From Acholoe squamosa (Eukaryota > Annelida > Polychaeta > Phyllodocida > Polynoidae), in assembly GCA_949317995.1 (NCBI GenBank), contig OX439049.1, positions 10,579,395 through 10,643,394 on the forward strand: DNA of 64,000 nt, in the 5' to 3' direction. The position numbers and the translations under genes are program-made. Below the pieces are notes generated by a model, which did no database searches, was not told the DNA's origin, and worked only from the letters and a program-made list of their open reading frames with translations. The stretch's first letter is position 1. Every line of letters starts with the position of its first letter. This document shows, one piece after another, positions 1 through 11,326 of the stretch.

Positions 1-415
1 AGATGCAAAACATTTAAGAGAACATACTCAAGTGCTTGCTTGTTCCATTGTTTGCTCAACATGAAATAACAGTTCCACTTTTAGGATCTATATTTCAAGT
101 ATATAGCTCCAATATTATACTACAATAAACAATGAAACCTTGATTTTAGCGATTTGCCTTAGGAGCTTATGAAAGGTGACTTGATTAAAGTGTCAGCTGA
201 TGGGAGAAGCTTTGAATTCTATAAATCCAACACTTTGTGTTCTATGACTTGTCTCATGTAACCATAGATTTAGTCAACCCTTTATTTATCTATAATTGAT
301 TTGTCTTTGAAAATCTGAGAAATCATGCTGCAATCTTTGCCGGACAACAGTTCATATCGGTATCGATAAATGGGATCGTACCACTTTATTTCTATTTTTG
401 ACATAACCATTTCAA

Positions 416-575
416 GGCTGCTGCTGCAGGAGTGCATCATGCGCACTGGTCACTATGATGGATTAATGAAGTGCTGGCGCATCTGCTCGACTACCCGCTT
501 GGATTTGTAGGCTTGGTATGTTGCATGAATGTAGCCCTGGCGAGTTACTCACACGTGTTACATTCATGCATCATG
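416..575 (+). repeat. MITE-A fragment (family entry)
   Basis: MITE-A is the commonest family. A full copy is about 240-280 bp: TTAA, CCCTTTAAGGGCCGCTGATG, several palindromic GATGCATCATG / CACCAATGAAGTGCTGGCG blocks, the inverted end, TTAA. TTAA duplication plus a CCCTTT end is typical of piggyBac-type elements (inference). Further partial copies: 5855-5915, 13990-14080, 16035-16140, 16510-16565, 20085-20260, 20820-20940, 21045-21275, 22675-22860, 23790-23840, 31535-31612, 36060-36200, 38430-38500, 40030-40096, 40490-40640, 44222-44300, 61365-61445. Confidence 0.7.
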
Positions 576-2102
576 CTGAGTGTATTAATAGGGACATGAC
601 CATTAAATGGTTCAAGGGCTAGTGACACGATTTTTGCGTTTTCTATTGAACTATTGAATGTACAGAAGAGATACTGTATGCATACTTGGTATATTCTATG
701 GTAGGCACAGCCCCACCATAGCCACATAGAGATTCGGCAACTTCCCCCACCTGTCTCCACACACACCATCCAGCTATCTCCCTTATCTAGCCATGTTGTG
801 ACGTCACCAGAGGCGATATGGGATGCCTCTTGGAGATGGACTATATGCCAGTGCTATGTCCATAGAGGTAACTTTTGCAATTGTATATGAGATCTATATG
901 GTTATATGTTGAGTTGTGATATTTCAATGAAAACATTATAAAATTGAGTGGTTCTGAGTAGTCAGGGCTGGCCTTAGGCCGCTCCCCCCCCTCAACTCAA
1001 ATTTGTCCTACGATAATTCTGGCATACAAGTTATTTTTTCCGTGACAGTAGCCCTTTAAGGTATTATGTTCTTGTAGAAATACAAGTCTCGTGTCTATCA
1101 AGTCCTGCTAAATCTCTAAACTTGGAAGTAAAACTGGAGGGTGCAACTACAAATCATCAACAGAAAAGCAAATCTATCATTGGTAACTCAGAATTCTATC
1201 CTAGAATACTTTTGCATAGAGATTCATAACAGATAAATGAGTCTCATAGGTTTGACCAAGGTGCTCTGTTTCCCATGCATCCATCGAATACAACATTCCC
1301 GCAGTGGCATTCCTGCATAAGGCATTGTGGGATACAACCAATGCCACCTTGGGGAAAACGATGCAAAAATATTTCATGGTCATGGACATTTGCTTATATA
1401 TTTTTCCTACTAGCGCACTCTATATTCAGAGTCACAATGTCTCTTTCGCATTACATTTCATACTAAAAACAAAGTATATTCCGAAAAAAGACTTTTCCTA
1501 AAATCAATTTTTATAAGAAACTAATATGGTGCATGAGTGCCAATTTTCTGGGCCCTAATTTAAGTTGAATGTGCTTTAAATGCAAGTATTTTTTTTATAA
1601 TCTTTTAATAGTTTATAGTCTTTTTATGTGTATCCATAAACTCATAGACCCATGGAATGTGTTTCGGTCCCATAGAGTGAAACCATTAAGAGCTGTGTGA
1701 CCTATACAAGGGTCAGTGTCAGAATAAGTGTACAAAACCTGAAAAACCATAGTTTTTGGCCTTTATGCAGCCATAGAATAAATTATGCTTATCCAATCTT
1801 GTTTTCCATGGTCTCATCTTACAGAAGACATTCTAGCCTTTCAGAAAAATATCCATTTGTGTCTGTCGGGTAAAAGTTCTTTGAGTTAAGGAGTCCCAAA
1901 GTCCCAAAATCACTAAAAATCCTGTTTTTTGCAGTTTAGGTCATTTTGCACATGTCCTATTGTCAACTCAAAGACTAGAAACCCATCCAAAATTGCCTGT
2001 GGTATTAGGCATATATTAGGCCTACACTATTTATGTCAGTTTAGGTGGATGTTGATTGAGAATTTTTCACTATGGTCACTCATGTGTGGAATTTTACTCT
2101 TC
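576..2102. other. Non-coding stretch, nothing recognised
   Basis: AT-rich single-copy-looking sequence. Small ORFs have no splice sites or codon bias that would support them. Confidence 0.5.
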
Positions 2103-3899
2103 GAGGCGTCTGTGACAATAACTCTTAGGTCAGAATAACTCTATCAATAATAGTGATATTATGTCTCTAATACATGTCACATAAGGAACTTATAAGGGGG
2201 TGAAGTTGGTATAAAGATTTTAGCCATCGGTCAAATGGTCCCTGATTTGTGGGTCAGAATGTCAATGTGGACTGGGTTTTTGTCACAGACGCCTCAACTA
2301 CATGTTATAATGTTGCTAATTTATTTAAGTATCCATTTGTGTTTCTTACATGTCATATCAACCAACACAGCCTGCTTATCAATTCTGACAAGAATTGGTA
2401 GGCTGTGGGCCTGCAGTGTAGCATTTTGAGTACCATTTCTCATATAGGGGGTTTTCGTCACAGACGCCTCACGATTTTGTTTGTTGCAAAGTCAGAATCG
2501 TCTGGTGTTACCCAGTGGATGTCAATTACTTGGGTGAGCCTTGTTTTTGTCAAATAAGTGTTACATCTGGTTGTTTATCAAAGATTTTCTGAAGATTCTC
2601 TGCAGACTTTGACAAATTTTGCCATCAAAGTTTAGGAATCTGATCAAATTTCTTTCGCAATCCAAAGATTATATCCCCTAGTACTTGCTGATGTGGTTAG
2701 ATTTGGTTAATTTGGTCTCATTTTGATGAAAACAGTATAGCTTGATTGAATCAGCAAGCCTCTTGGACTTGACAGGTGCCTGCCATGTTGATTTTGGGCG
2801 ATATTTGATACAGACTCATATTCGTGAGGCGTCTGTGACGAAAACTCCTGTTCAACAAAATTCTCTCTGGCGAGCACCATATGCTGCCTTAAGGTCAAAA
2901 ATGGATTGAAATGTGCAGAAATGATGTGCCCCAATTATTTTAGGGCATTTGCTACATGTTCTGTTGATATTATTCAAGAGTTTGTGGGTCTAAAATTGTG
3001 TTTAACCTAAAATTGCCTCAAATTGCCCCAGAAATTCCTACCTGTACATGAAATGAGGGTATTCAATTGACTTTTCTGTGGTTGATATGATGTTCTGTAC
3101 TCCTATTCATCAATTGTGTCTGTTATAATTAGAATCCCATTACTTATATGGCCACAACAAGCACCAAAGTGCAGAAATGAGTTTTCGTCACAGACGCCTC
3201 CGACGGAAATGAAATTCTGGTTTTGTAATCTTGCAAAGCATCATCTATACAATATTTATTCTTGGTAGACTATGGTACATTATTATTCAATGTCCTTACC
3301 TAAAATAATTACATTTCCAGCATATTTATCTAAATTTATTGCATTTTTAGTTTTCATCACAGACGCCTCATTTCAACATTTTCCCCCCAAAAAAATATTT
3401 TCAGTCCATATAACCAACTAATACTTTACCACAAGATGCCCCTAGCCTAAGTCCATTTTGGTACAGAGCAGCTTTGCAATTGCTGAAGAAAACCTTTTGG
3501 GGGCCCCTTTACCTGTGTGAAATTTGGATTTTCCTCATTTTTTTCCATCTCGGCAGACATTCAACACTCAAGGGAACAAAATTGGTTTTAGTGAGGCCTC
3601 TACTGTTATATTTTCCCCAAACTAGACATAATGAGGATTAGTTAGAGCAATTCTGGAGCTAACCAGGGCATTATTGACAGAACTACAGTAAAGTTAGTGA
3701 TTTGAAGACAAAAATGTCCAATTTTTCAATATTTTGATAATTATGTCTGGGCTCTCACAATTTTCTTTTAAAGATACAGTTTTGCATTCTTGTATGCTTA
3801 ATCCCGTTAGTAATAGGTACTTGCAGCCCAAATTTCAAGTTGCTGTGATTGTCCTAACTTGTTTTAAAGCAATCCTAGAGTTTTGGTCACAGACGCCTC
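2103..3899. repeat. Island of seven GTCACAGACGCCTC motifs
   Basis: The 14-mer occurs at 2103-2116(-), 2282-2295(+), 2457-2470(+), 2826-2839(-), 3187-3200(+), 3356-3369(+, one change) and 3886-3899(+). Most are preceded by AGTTTTCG or a close variant, extending the match to about 21 bp. I saw no copy elsewhere in the window. Sequence between copies is AT-rich, non-repetitive to the eye and not coding. Confidence 0.85.
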
Positions 3900-4770
3900 A
3901 CAAAATTCGCTGATATCCAGTTGGCCATAAATAAAAACTGCAGTTCTTGGAGGAAGCCAGTCCACCAGGGGTTTTCATAAGGCTAAGATGTTGCATTATC
4001 AATATAATACACTATTGTAATGTTATCTTGACTTTTATCTTTCAGTACTGTGTGCACCAGATAATGTGCACTTTTTCTGACATTCACCCACGTTTTTGTA
4101 AACTGATGATTACACTACATACATAGCTAAGGTGAGTTTCTGGGTAACCCTGCCACGCGGTGGCACTGACACAGTCTATAAAGGTCCATTGTCCAAACTG
4201 ATAAAGAATGAATCTTGTATTAAAGTTGGTCTATCAGTCATTCAGTATGTCAATTCATGTCAAGAGTGTCAGTAAACCTATTCAAAAATACTTTCAGTAC
4301 TGAATAATTATCGCAGGCCCAACAGACACAGCATGTGGTTAGATATTAAAGGATAATCAATAGTAAATTACCATCACCTCTGATGGTCCTTTTCATAAGC
4401 AGGTGCGATTACATACAGGGCTTATACTACATGTACGACCTGAAAGGGGGGGGGGTCATGGTATGTTAGGAAACAACCTCTAGAACTCAAAATGGAGTAG
4501 TTGATCCCATACCTAAGAGTGTTTTATGGAAAAAGTAATTCACAAGAGCTGCTGTCATGGCATATGGGACCTGACACAGCAAAGCACTGCTTATGCGTCT
4601 CCTGCATTGCATTACTGGATCACAAACTCTCACAGTGTCAAATCAGTCAATGAATTGAAAGGGATTTAGAACTAACTCTAGAAATAGCAGATAGTTCCAT
4701 ATGACACATCGATGTATTCCATGTAACCATCTGGCATTAATCAATCATATCGACAAGCTAAGCAGGAACC
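3900..4770. other. Non-coding stretch
   Basis: Continuation of the AT-rich region without the GTCACAGACGCCTC motif. Only a GGGGGGGGGG run near 4450 stands out. Confidence 0.5.
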
Positions 4771-4775
4771 CCACA

Positions 4776-5121
4776 CAGAGGCGTAGGAAGCAAATCTTCA
4801 TTGGGGGGGCCCGGCGAGGGCACCATCGCGACCACCTTTAATTGTCGGCTGATGCGTGATGGCGTCTAAATATGTGCATTTAGAATTCATATAGAAAAGT
4901 TATTTTTGGTAAATTTTGGATCTGACTTTAGGCTCAGACCCCCATTCTCCCTATGACATCACCATAATATTCTAATTTGAGATGTAAAGTTTTGGCTTCT
5001 TTTCCATTGTGTTTATGAGTTCTTGGAAAATATTGGGGGGGCCCAGACATACCCAGGCCCCACCTCCTTCATGATTGGGGGGGCCCAGGCCCCCCTGGCC
5101 CCCCCTTTTCCTACGCCCCTG
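4776..5121. mobile_element. DNA element with CAGAGGCGTAGGA ends, copy 1
   Basis: Ends CAGAGGCGTAGGAAG and CTTTTCCTACGCCCCTG are inverted. Both ends carry G/C homopolymer runs with GGGGGGGCCC. CCACA flanks both sides exactly (4771-4775, 5122-5126), a 5-bp duplication. The TIR resembles hAT ends, but hAT duplicates 8 bp, so the class is open. Confidence 0.7.
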
Positions 5122-5126
5122 CCACA

Positions 5127-5850
5127 GCATCAAGTTATACAAGTTTGAAGAGTATCAAGGGCTTTTCGAATTAGTGTATAAATAGCAGATATCCCAACTT
5201 TAACTAACACTATACTGTTTCAGAGCCCTACCTCAGTGACACTAGGGGGTCATATTATGTTTTCAGCTGGTTGTGTGGGAAGGAATACCAACAACAAATA
5301 TATTATCTGAGGTTGTTGGGGACTCAAAGAGAAGGGTTCTAACAAGTTACTCTGGCCAGACCCTGGGGTGTCGGGGAGGTAGTTTGTTGCGTGGAGAGTA
5401 CACATCCGAGCAATAAAGTGGAGGACCTCTAGATGAATTTAAATTGATCCTTATATTATCTATACAGGGATTTCTACTAAACTGAAGACATTAGGACTTA
5501 ACTGCATCTAGGAATTGTAAATTGGAAAGGCTATTAAAAACTGAACGTCAATTGACACCAACTTAGCATATTGATGAGTTCTGGATGGATAATTCACGGA
5601 ATCACAGCATAAAAAGACAATAGGATATACTGGAAGGGATAAAAGTTTAATAAACTTTACAGAAGAATTGAAACACTCCACATGAAGGCCTGCTCCTTAA
5701 TAGAAGTCAAAAGGTAGTTGTAAAAGTAATTATTTGAAACAATTATGGCTTTGAGTAAATTTGTGTGGATCCCTTTGATAAACCTGTATTCTTATAATCT
5801 CTAGTTTTCAACAACATCCTGACTTGATTCTAGCAGCACTGTTTACCTTT
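5127..5850. other. Non-coding stretch
   Basis: No ORF, repeat or RNA recognised. Confidence 0.5.
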
Positions 5851-6023
5851 GATCATGATGCTGCATGAGCAGACTAGCAAGCACTTCATTGGTGCATCAT
5901 GATGCCCAAGGGCCATGATTCAGTCCTGCATTAGTGCCTGTCAAAGGGTTAACATCAATTTGATTATTCTATCTATAACAGGTAACCCATGCTACCCAAT
6001 GTCTTGGCATGTCACTCCTGAGT

Positions 6024-6223
6024 TCAAGTCACCCCTGTTGTCATCTCGGCTGTCGATGCGTCGCCCAGAGCGTCTGTCGGCTCGTCTGTCTGCACGTCGA
6101 TCCGCACGTCTGGCACGTGCTCGTCTTCATAGTCACTATGGTACTCGACGAGTGGAGCAGACAGAATTGGTTGTGGAGCCTGCTTGGAGTGTTGAGGTAG
6201 GGCAGGCATGTTTCTTTGTTCTG
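6024..6223 (-). CDS. Candidate C-terminal exon, unknown protein
   Basis: Minus frame reads PALPQHSKQAPQPILSAPLV, then EYHSDYEDEHVPDVRIDVQT, and ends AEMTTGVT with a TGA stop at 6024. Codons are GC-rich and typical of genes (GAC, GAG, GTG, CAG), unlike the neighbourhood. It looks like an acidic cytoplasmic tail or linker. An acceptor CATCTTCAG ends at 6224. The plus strand is also open from 5982 to 6196 with a TATAACAG acceptor and GAG|GTAGGG donor, giving an Arg-rich SARLSARRSARLAR product. I prefer the minus reading for its normal composition. No upstream exon was found. Confidence 0.45.
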
Positions 6224-6379
6224 CTGAAGATGTTTCTGTTTGGTGACATTGCCTCCATCTAGTGGTGTGTGTCAGAACTATAAAGACACCCATATAGCCA
6301 AGTGGTGTGTTCTCAGAGTCCCGCGAGAGGGATCTCCTGTGGCTCACCTAGATAAGTCTGATATTCATCTGGGGCACAC

Positions 6380-6592
6380 TAAAGGAGTGGTCAGCTTTTA
6401 ACAACAGGGGAGGGGGTTGATGGGTGCGGGGCAAAAGAAATTCAGACCACACTTGGAGGGAGGGGAGACAAAAGAATGTCACCCTTCGTGTGTGCACTAC
6501 TATAGAATAAAAAGGGGATGGAATAATTTCAGACCCCTCTGCACACGAAAACCCCCCAATCCCCCCTGTCATTAAAAAAATGACCACTTCCT
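6380..6592. mobile_element. MITE-F, full copy with AGGAGTGGTCA ends
   Basis: Left AAGGAGTGGTCAGCTTTTAA with CAACAGGGG, right CCCCTGTCATTAAAAAAATG with ACCACTTCC. Related partial copies with AGGGAGTGATCATTTTTTAA and long G runs: 13673-13960, 58495-58680, and tips at 15540 and 45706. Confidence 0.6.
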
Positions 6593-6889
6593 AATCGTGA
6601 AATACTGAGAGAGTGAAGGTATATGGTTTAGGTATAAGGTGAGGAGAATTGTTGTCATTCATCATTCAATTTACATGTCTAATTAATCCAGCAACAATTA
6701 TAGATCTTTATCTAACTATTTGAGCCTCAGCAGTGCTTTTTTGCTCATAACCCCCGTGCGTTATATAGCTATAACGCACTCTCAGACCTTTTCTTCGTCT
6801 TCAAGAAGCTGCTGGTTTCAATCCAGACATGTTAATAAATTGGGGGAATATACAAAGTCAACTCCTCCATACATTTCCTGTTAAAACCG

Positions 6890-6985
6890 TTTAGGTTCAA
6901 CGGGGAATCGATCCCCGGCCGCTGTGGCAGGAGGCGAGCTCGCTGTCCACTATACCAAGCCGACCGGTGGTAGAACTCAATACAC
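6890..6985 (-). repeat. tRNA-derived SINE-like head
   Basis: Minus strand: GTCGGCTTGGTATAGTGGAC (A box-like), CTCGCCTCCTGCCACAGCGG, GGGGATCGATTCCCC (B box-like). The acceptor stem does not close, so it is not a working tRNA. A tail with ACTTTGTATATTC follows. Confidence 0.6.
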
Positions 6986-7474
6986 ATGGAAGATATGAAA
7001 AATTTGTCCGACATACCTGATGTTTACAGACCTCGTTAGCATAGAATCCAATGGTGCCGGGTGGAGTTATTAACAGAGAACCATCCTTAGATATCCCAGA
7101 TGAACATGCCATGCCAAATTCCTCCATTTTCTTCGAAATAAATAAGAATCCATTGATTTTCCATAGCGATACACGACTGACCCGGCTGACCTCCTTGCCG
7201 GAAGTGGGTTCAGCCGAAAGTAGGTCAGATACATCCGGGCACCTACCCGCTCTGTCAACAAGAAGCAATGGCCGTGTACCGGGCCGTGTGCGTTGGATCG
7301 GTATGGAAAATCAATGGATTCTTATTTATTTCGAAGAAAATGGAGACAAAATGTAGGCGAACACCAACTAGAGATCGTATATTTGGCCCTGCTAGAATAA
7401 CAGGGCTTGACATGCTTGGATTCTACCCGAAAATTCGTTGGAAAGACGAGGGTCTGACGGGTGGAGTAAAAACA

Positions 7475-7556
7475 ATGGCTACGCTGGCTTGGCAAAACGT
7501 GCGGATAGGATGCACTTACAAAATGTCTTCTCCTGGATTAATTCTTGGGTTATAAG
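7475..7556 (+). other. 82-bp ATG-to-splice-donor segment in the composite element, copy 1
   Basis: AACAATGGCTACGC ... TACAAAATGTCTTCTCCTGG ... TATAAG|GTAAGAAATTAATAC. Same length and same donor context as in copy 2, with MA and YKMSSPG kept. In this copy a TAA precedes the donor, so it is not an intact coding exon. Confidence 0.4.
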
Positions 7557-7600
7557 GTAAGAAATTAATACAAAATGGAGAAATATGTTCGATAAACGCT

Positions 7601-7717
7601 TTAATGTATGTTATGGGTAAGCACTCGTGGATTTACGGGTTAATAATCCACTCCCCCTTCGGGGTCGTGGATTATTAACCCGTAAATCCACTCGTGCTTA
7701 CCTATAACATACATTAA
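7601..7717. repeat. Hairpin, about 48-bp arms
   Basis: TTAATGTATGTTATGGGTAA ... GGGTTAATAATCCAC against its inverse, loop TCCCCCTTCGGGGTC. Three or so mismatches. Confidence 0.8.
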
Positions 7718-8099
7718 ACGCTACATATTGCACTAGGAGAGGATTAACATTGCTGAGCAGTACAATGGTGTATCTATGAATCTTGACAGTTCATCTTTAT
7801 TAGAAATCTAGTAATAAGATAAAAAAATAACAAAAAAAACAAAACATGCAGGTACATTCACCAATATTGAAGTGGATTTTCTTGTTGCTCTGATTAGCGA
7901 TTAGCACAAACTTCAATCTACTTACCCCAAGGTTTTCTCTGTAATGCTACTACCTTTTCCAACATACAATGTTTGGCAAGTTTCTGGAAGCTTAATATAT
8001 TCACTAGACCCCTCTTGTAATCAAACATTGACTTCAACACTTTAAACACCAAACATGCACTAAGTTTTATGCATGACTTTAAATAATGACTTGATAGAT

Positions 8100-8310
8100 G
8101 ATTATTCTGGAGGACATTTCTCAAGATGGTACAACTAAGCCCCTTCAAGTTGTACCAGGATCCACATGATACGACTGGACACAAAGCAATATAAGTGGCT
8201 GGTCTGGTACGATCACCCAGACTGACATGAGCCATTCCCCTCCCTGCATGCCACTAAGTTCTGAGCCCCAGTCGTACAGCCCAATCGTACCAGGCTAGTC
8301 GTAGTGGGGA
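8100..8310. mobile_element. MITE-B, diverged or rearranged copy
   Basis: GGAGGACATTTCTCAAGATG with GGTACAACT at the left, and TCGTACCAGGCTAGTCGTAG at the right. The middle differs from other copies. Confidence 0.5.
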
Positions 8311-9170
8311 AGGGTCTAATATACTGGCTGGCATAAGCTGGGAAATTCTTGGGTCCACTCATTATCTCAAAAGGAAACCTTGTTTCTATATTGGCGAAAA
8401 CAATGTTTTAGACTGGGGGGGTGGGGACTTTCAGCCCGGGTGTTGGATTTTCCCAGGTGTTGGGAAGCACAAACATTCCCATATAACGGTCTTTTCAAGG
8501 TTATTTTCTTTTCCTTTTTGCTTACTCTCTGATCTATAAGTAAGAGGATTCCATGATTTGCTTAAGTGTCATTATGTTCAAGAATTTTGTTGCAATGCCA
8601 GTTCTCTATTAATCATCGTCATTACGGCCAAGAATCACTCTTGAGAGTTTTCCCCCTGGTTACAACAGTAAGTCAGAGTTTGGAATAGTTTTGGAGTGCA
8701 CTTGAGGTTTCAAAAATGGCTTTTTTTGTTTTTGTTTTTTTTATGTCCTATATAATAGTCATTTATTGTAACTACACAGGTGATTTACTGTTACAATTAT
8801 GTCAAACAGGATACAGAACTGATAAGATAGTATTTCCTTGTTTTATGCAAAAAAATATATATTGTTTACATTGATACTACAAAACACTTTCATGCTACAA
8901 TTATATGTGATAAACATGGCTGGTGTTCTACTAGGAGTACAGTGGGTATCTAAGGTTTCCTGCCTGCCATCATAAGAACATTTTTATAATGAACAGTATG
9001 AAATATGGGTGAGTTATTTACATTTGATAATGATGAAATAACCAATTCTTAACAATATGTAAAAGCTAGGAAAGAAAGAAACACTCTGTGTCATAGCCAT
9101 GCATCATCAAATAGGAAACTAAAATGTAATGGGCATGAGTGTGCTAGGAAATAAATTTAATATCTTCTAA
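8311..9170. other. Non-coding stretch
   Basis: T-rich tracts (GGCTTTTTTTGTTTTTG) and A-rich tracts. The part next to 9172 is probably the LINE 3' tail. Confidence 0.4.
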
Positions 9171-9171
9171 A

Positions 9172-10015
9172 TCAGACCTCCTGCAAATATTTGTCCTTCA
9201 TACCCTTCATAACTGTACCATTCCTTTTCTTTATTTCTCTTTTACATGATTCCTTGTTTTCTATGTACTGGACCTCACATGGCAGTTCATTCCACAATGT
9301 TATTCCTCTATACAATGGACTCTTCTTAAATGATTGAAGTCTATACCTTCTTTCAAAAAATACTATCTTGTCATCTTGTCTTGTCCTTCTGTTCATCCTC
9401 TCATACCATTCTTCTAACATAAGCTTTTGTTTCTGGACTTTTCTGTACATCAAAGAAGTTAGTAATTATTTCTGCCTTGCCTCAAGCATTGGAACCTTGC
9501 AGTCCTCCAACAGATTCATCTCTTTTCTTTACCTTAAGACATATTCTTAGACATTGATTTTGCATAACTTGTAGTTTTCCAACTTCTGTGGTATTTGCAG
9601 ATTCAGTGAGAAAACAACAATAGGCAAATATTGGGAGTATACACTGCCTGTAAATTTGTACGCTTGCCTTTTCTGTCAGGAGATGCCTAAGTTTAGCTAA
9701 CTTGAAAATGGAAGCAGCAGCCTTCCTGATTGTGTTATTTAGAAAAGGAACCGTGGTTAGATTCTTATCAAGGACTACCTCTAGATATGTATATTTGTTG
9801 ACCATTTATATTAACAACTAGGTTCTGCAAGGTTGGTCCTCTCTCTGAGGTGAGGAGAACCACATACACTGTATTTTACCAACATTAATAGTCATGAGGT
9901 TTTCATCACACCATTGCCCAATTCTATTCAGGTCAACTTGTAAATTTCTCGCTGCCATCCTGTCTCTCTTTTCATTAGAATAAAGTACAATGTCATCTGA
10001 TAATATTTGAGAACT
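9172..10015 (-). mobile_element. LINE fragment: 3' half of a non-LTR retrotransposon reverse transcriptase
   Basis: Minus-strand pieces in order: the catalytic SDDIVLYSNEKRDR motif near 9990, a thumb-like LQVDLNRIGQWCDENLMTIN, then (9805-9482) KLAKLRHLLTEKASVQIYRQ and CILPIFAYCCFLTES, KLQVMQNQCLRICL, and (9453-9172) RRYRLQSFKKSPLYRGITLW. This is the RT C-terminus and tail of a Jockey/CR1-type LINE as commonly seen in invertebrates (clade is inference). The reading shifts frame at least twice, and the 5' end and catalytic palm are missing, so it is dead. Confidence 0.8.
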
Positions 10016-10017
10016 GT

Positions 10018-10140
10018 ATCTCCAATATTATCATGTATGCAGATGACATGCATTGCAATTATAAGCTAGATATTCTTACTGATCATGAAAACCTATTCAA
10101 TTCTAGTTTTTCAGTGAAAATTGGATATGCTATTGCCACG
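10018..10140 (+). mobile_element. Possible LINE RT scrap on the plus strand (YADD-like)
   Basis: Directly abutting the minus-strand LINE end, the plus strand reads NIIMYADDMHCNYK, resembling the YxDD catalytic box. It may be an inverted LINE piece fused at an internal palindrome. Only one motif supports it. Confidence 0.3.
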
Positions 10141-10889
10141 TTTATAAGGTAAAAACATTTTTAAATGACATGAATATGACTCTTAGATACTGACCCATAA
10201 ATTAGTACATAAGGCTATGGGTCACCACTGTGATTCAACTGAAGATTTCTGACCGGGGAGGTTTCTGACCAGACATGACGGTGCAGGAATGGCAGGTCAG
10301 AAATGGTCAGAAACTGGTCAGAAAAGGATTTCCTACATGCATCACTTATATATAGCCAATACAGCATGTCTCATATTTTAAAACCTAAGTAACCCCTTGC
10401 CGCACTCCAGCAATCATGTCAATTATATGTACAAAAAGTTATATTTAGACCTATGTGATGTCACAGGGTACTTAGCTGCAGGCTAACATTCCAAACACAG
10501 GGTTAGGTAGCTATACCCCTATTCCAAAGCAGCACAGAGGCATAGCCCTATGCTTCATACAACTAGTGCTTAAGTTAAGGCAAGTGGGTCGTACAACATA
10601 GCATAGTAATGATATTGGACTTGGATGTGACGTCTCTGGAAGTAGGAGCAATGCCCCACAAAGTCCTGCCCTCTGTTTCAACATTTATAATGTATAGGTA
10701 CTAATTTAGAACTGTTCTATAAATACACTCTGCACACTGCTATAACTAGTATGCACAAACAACAATCAACCTTCAAAATACAATTCTTAAGTAAAATGAA
10801 CGCAGATGGGTCCCTACTTGTGAAGAAGAGTGCAAGCCATGAAATACAGCTGGTATGACTGAGGTGCCTGGAACAATTATGAGCAGGGA
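10141..10889. other. Non-coding stretch with a short inverted block
   Basis: CTGACCGGGGAGGTTTCTGACCAG and TGGTCAGAAACTGGTCAGAA near 10250-10325 repeat TGGTCAGAAA in several forms. Otherwise nothing. Confidence 0.4.
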
Positions 10890-11057
10890 GCAGCCTCTAG
10901 TTGCACCAGGCTAAGGGATGATTCTGGTACGACTGGCCTGGACAGGTGGACACTATATTGGAGTGTACCCAGGCAGTCATAGGCAAATTCTAATATGACT
11001 GGACCAGCTTCCAAGCATACTAGATATGTCTAGTCGTACCATCTTGAGAAATGCCTT

Positions 11058-11326
11058 CCTGGTGTGCATTTCTCAAGATGGTATGACTGAACACAACCAC
11101 TACAATTCGAAATTGTCAAAATTAGAGTGGATGATCATAGGTAATAGATTACGACTGCTCTGTATGATCAGCACTTAATGCAGTAATTCCATAGGGTTTG
11201 GTAGGGCAGTCATGCCAGTGTAATCCTTACCCACCACTAGATACAGGACTGTAATAGCATTAGAGGCGGGGATACCACTGCGATTTGAAGGGGTCTAGTC
11301 ATACCACCTTGAGAAATACCTTCCTG
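11058..11326. mobile_element. MITE-B, full copy (family entry)
   Basis: About 265 bp with ends CAGGAAGGCATTTCTCAAGA (consensus) and its inverse, then inverted TGGTACGACT/AGTCGTACCA. Inside, TACGATCACCCACTCTAAT and ACTACGATTTGAAGGGGTC recur. At least eight copies here, on either strand. No coding capacity: the 182-residue ORF at 28467-29015 is mostly MITE-B. A damaged neighbour occupies 10890-11060. Confidence 0.75.

Larger units (their letters stand above)
6830..7717. mobile_element. Composite element, copy 1: tRNA-like unit, foldback, hairpin cap
   Basis: Order: tRNA-like unit (6890-6985, minus), foldback with arms CCATTTTCTTCGAAATAAAT ... at 7128-7176 and its exact inverse at 7298-7347 around a GC-rich spacer, an ATG-to-donor segment (7475-7556), then a hairpin (7601-7717). 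Copy 2 at 38505-39560 has the same parts in mirror order, so the parts move or are kept together. Class unknown. Confidence 0.6.

Noticed and set aside
2103-3899. The seven-motif island as a CRISPR array or as coding repeats (FVTDAS)
   Set aside because: Spacing is irregular, orientation mixed, and no ORF joins the motifs.
7051-7555. Several 60-120-residue frames on both strands
   Set aside because: They cross the composite element's inverted arms. Only the 82-bp ATG-to-donor segment has independent support.
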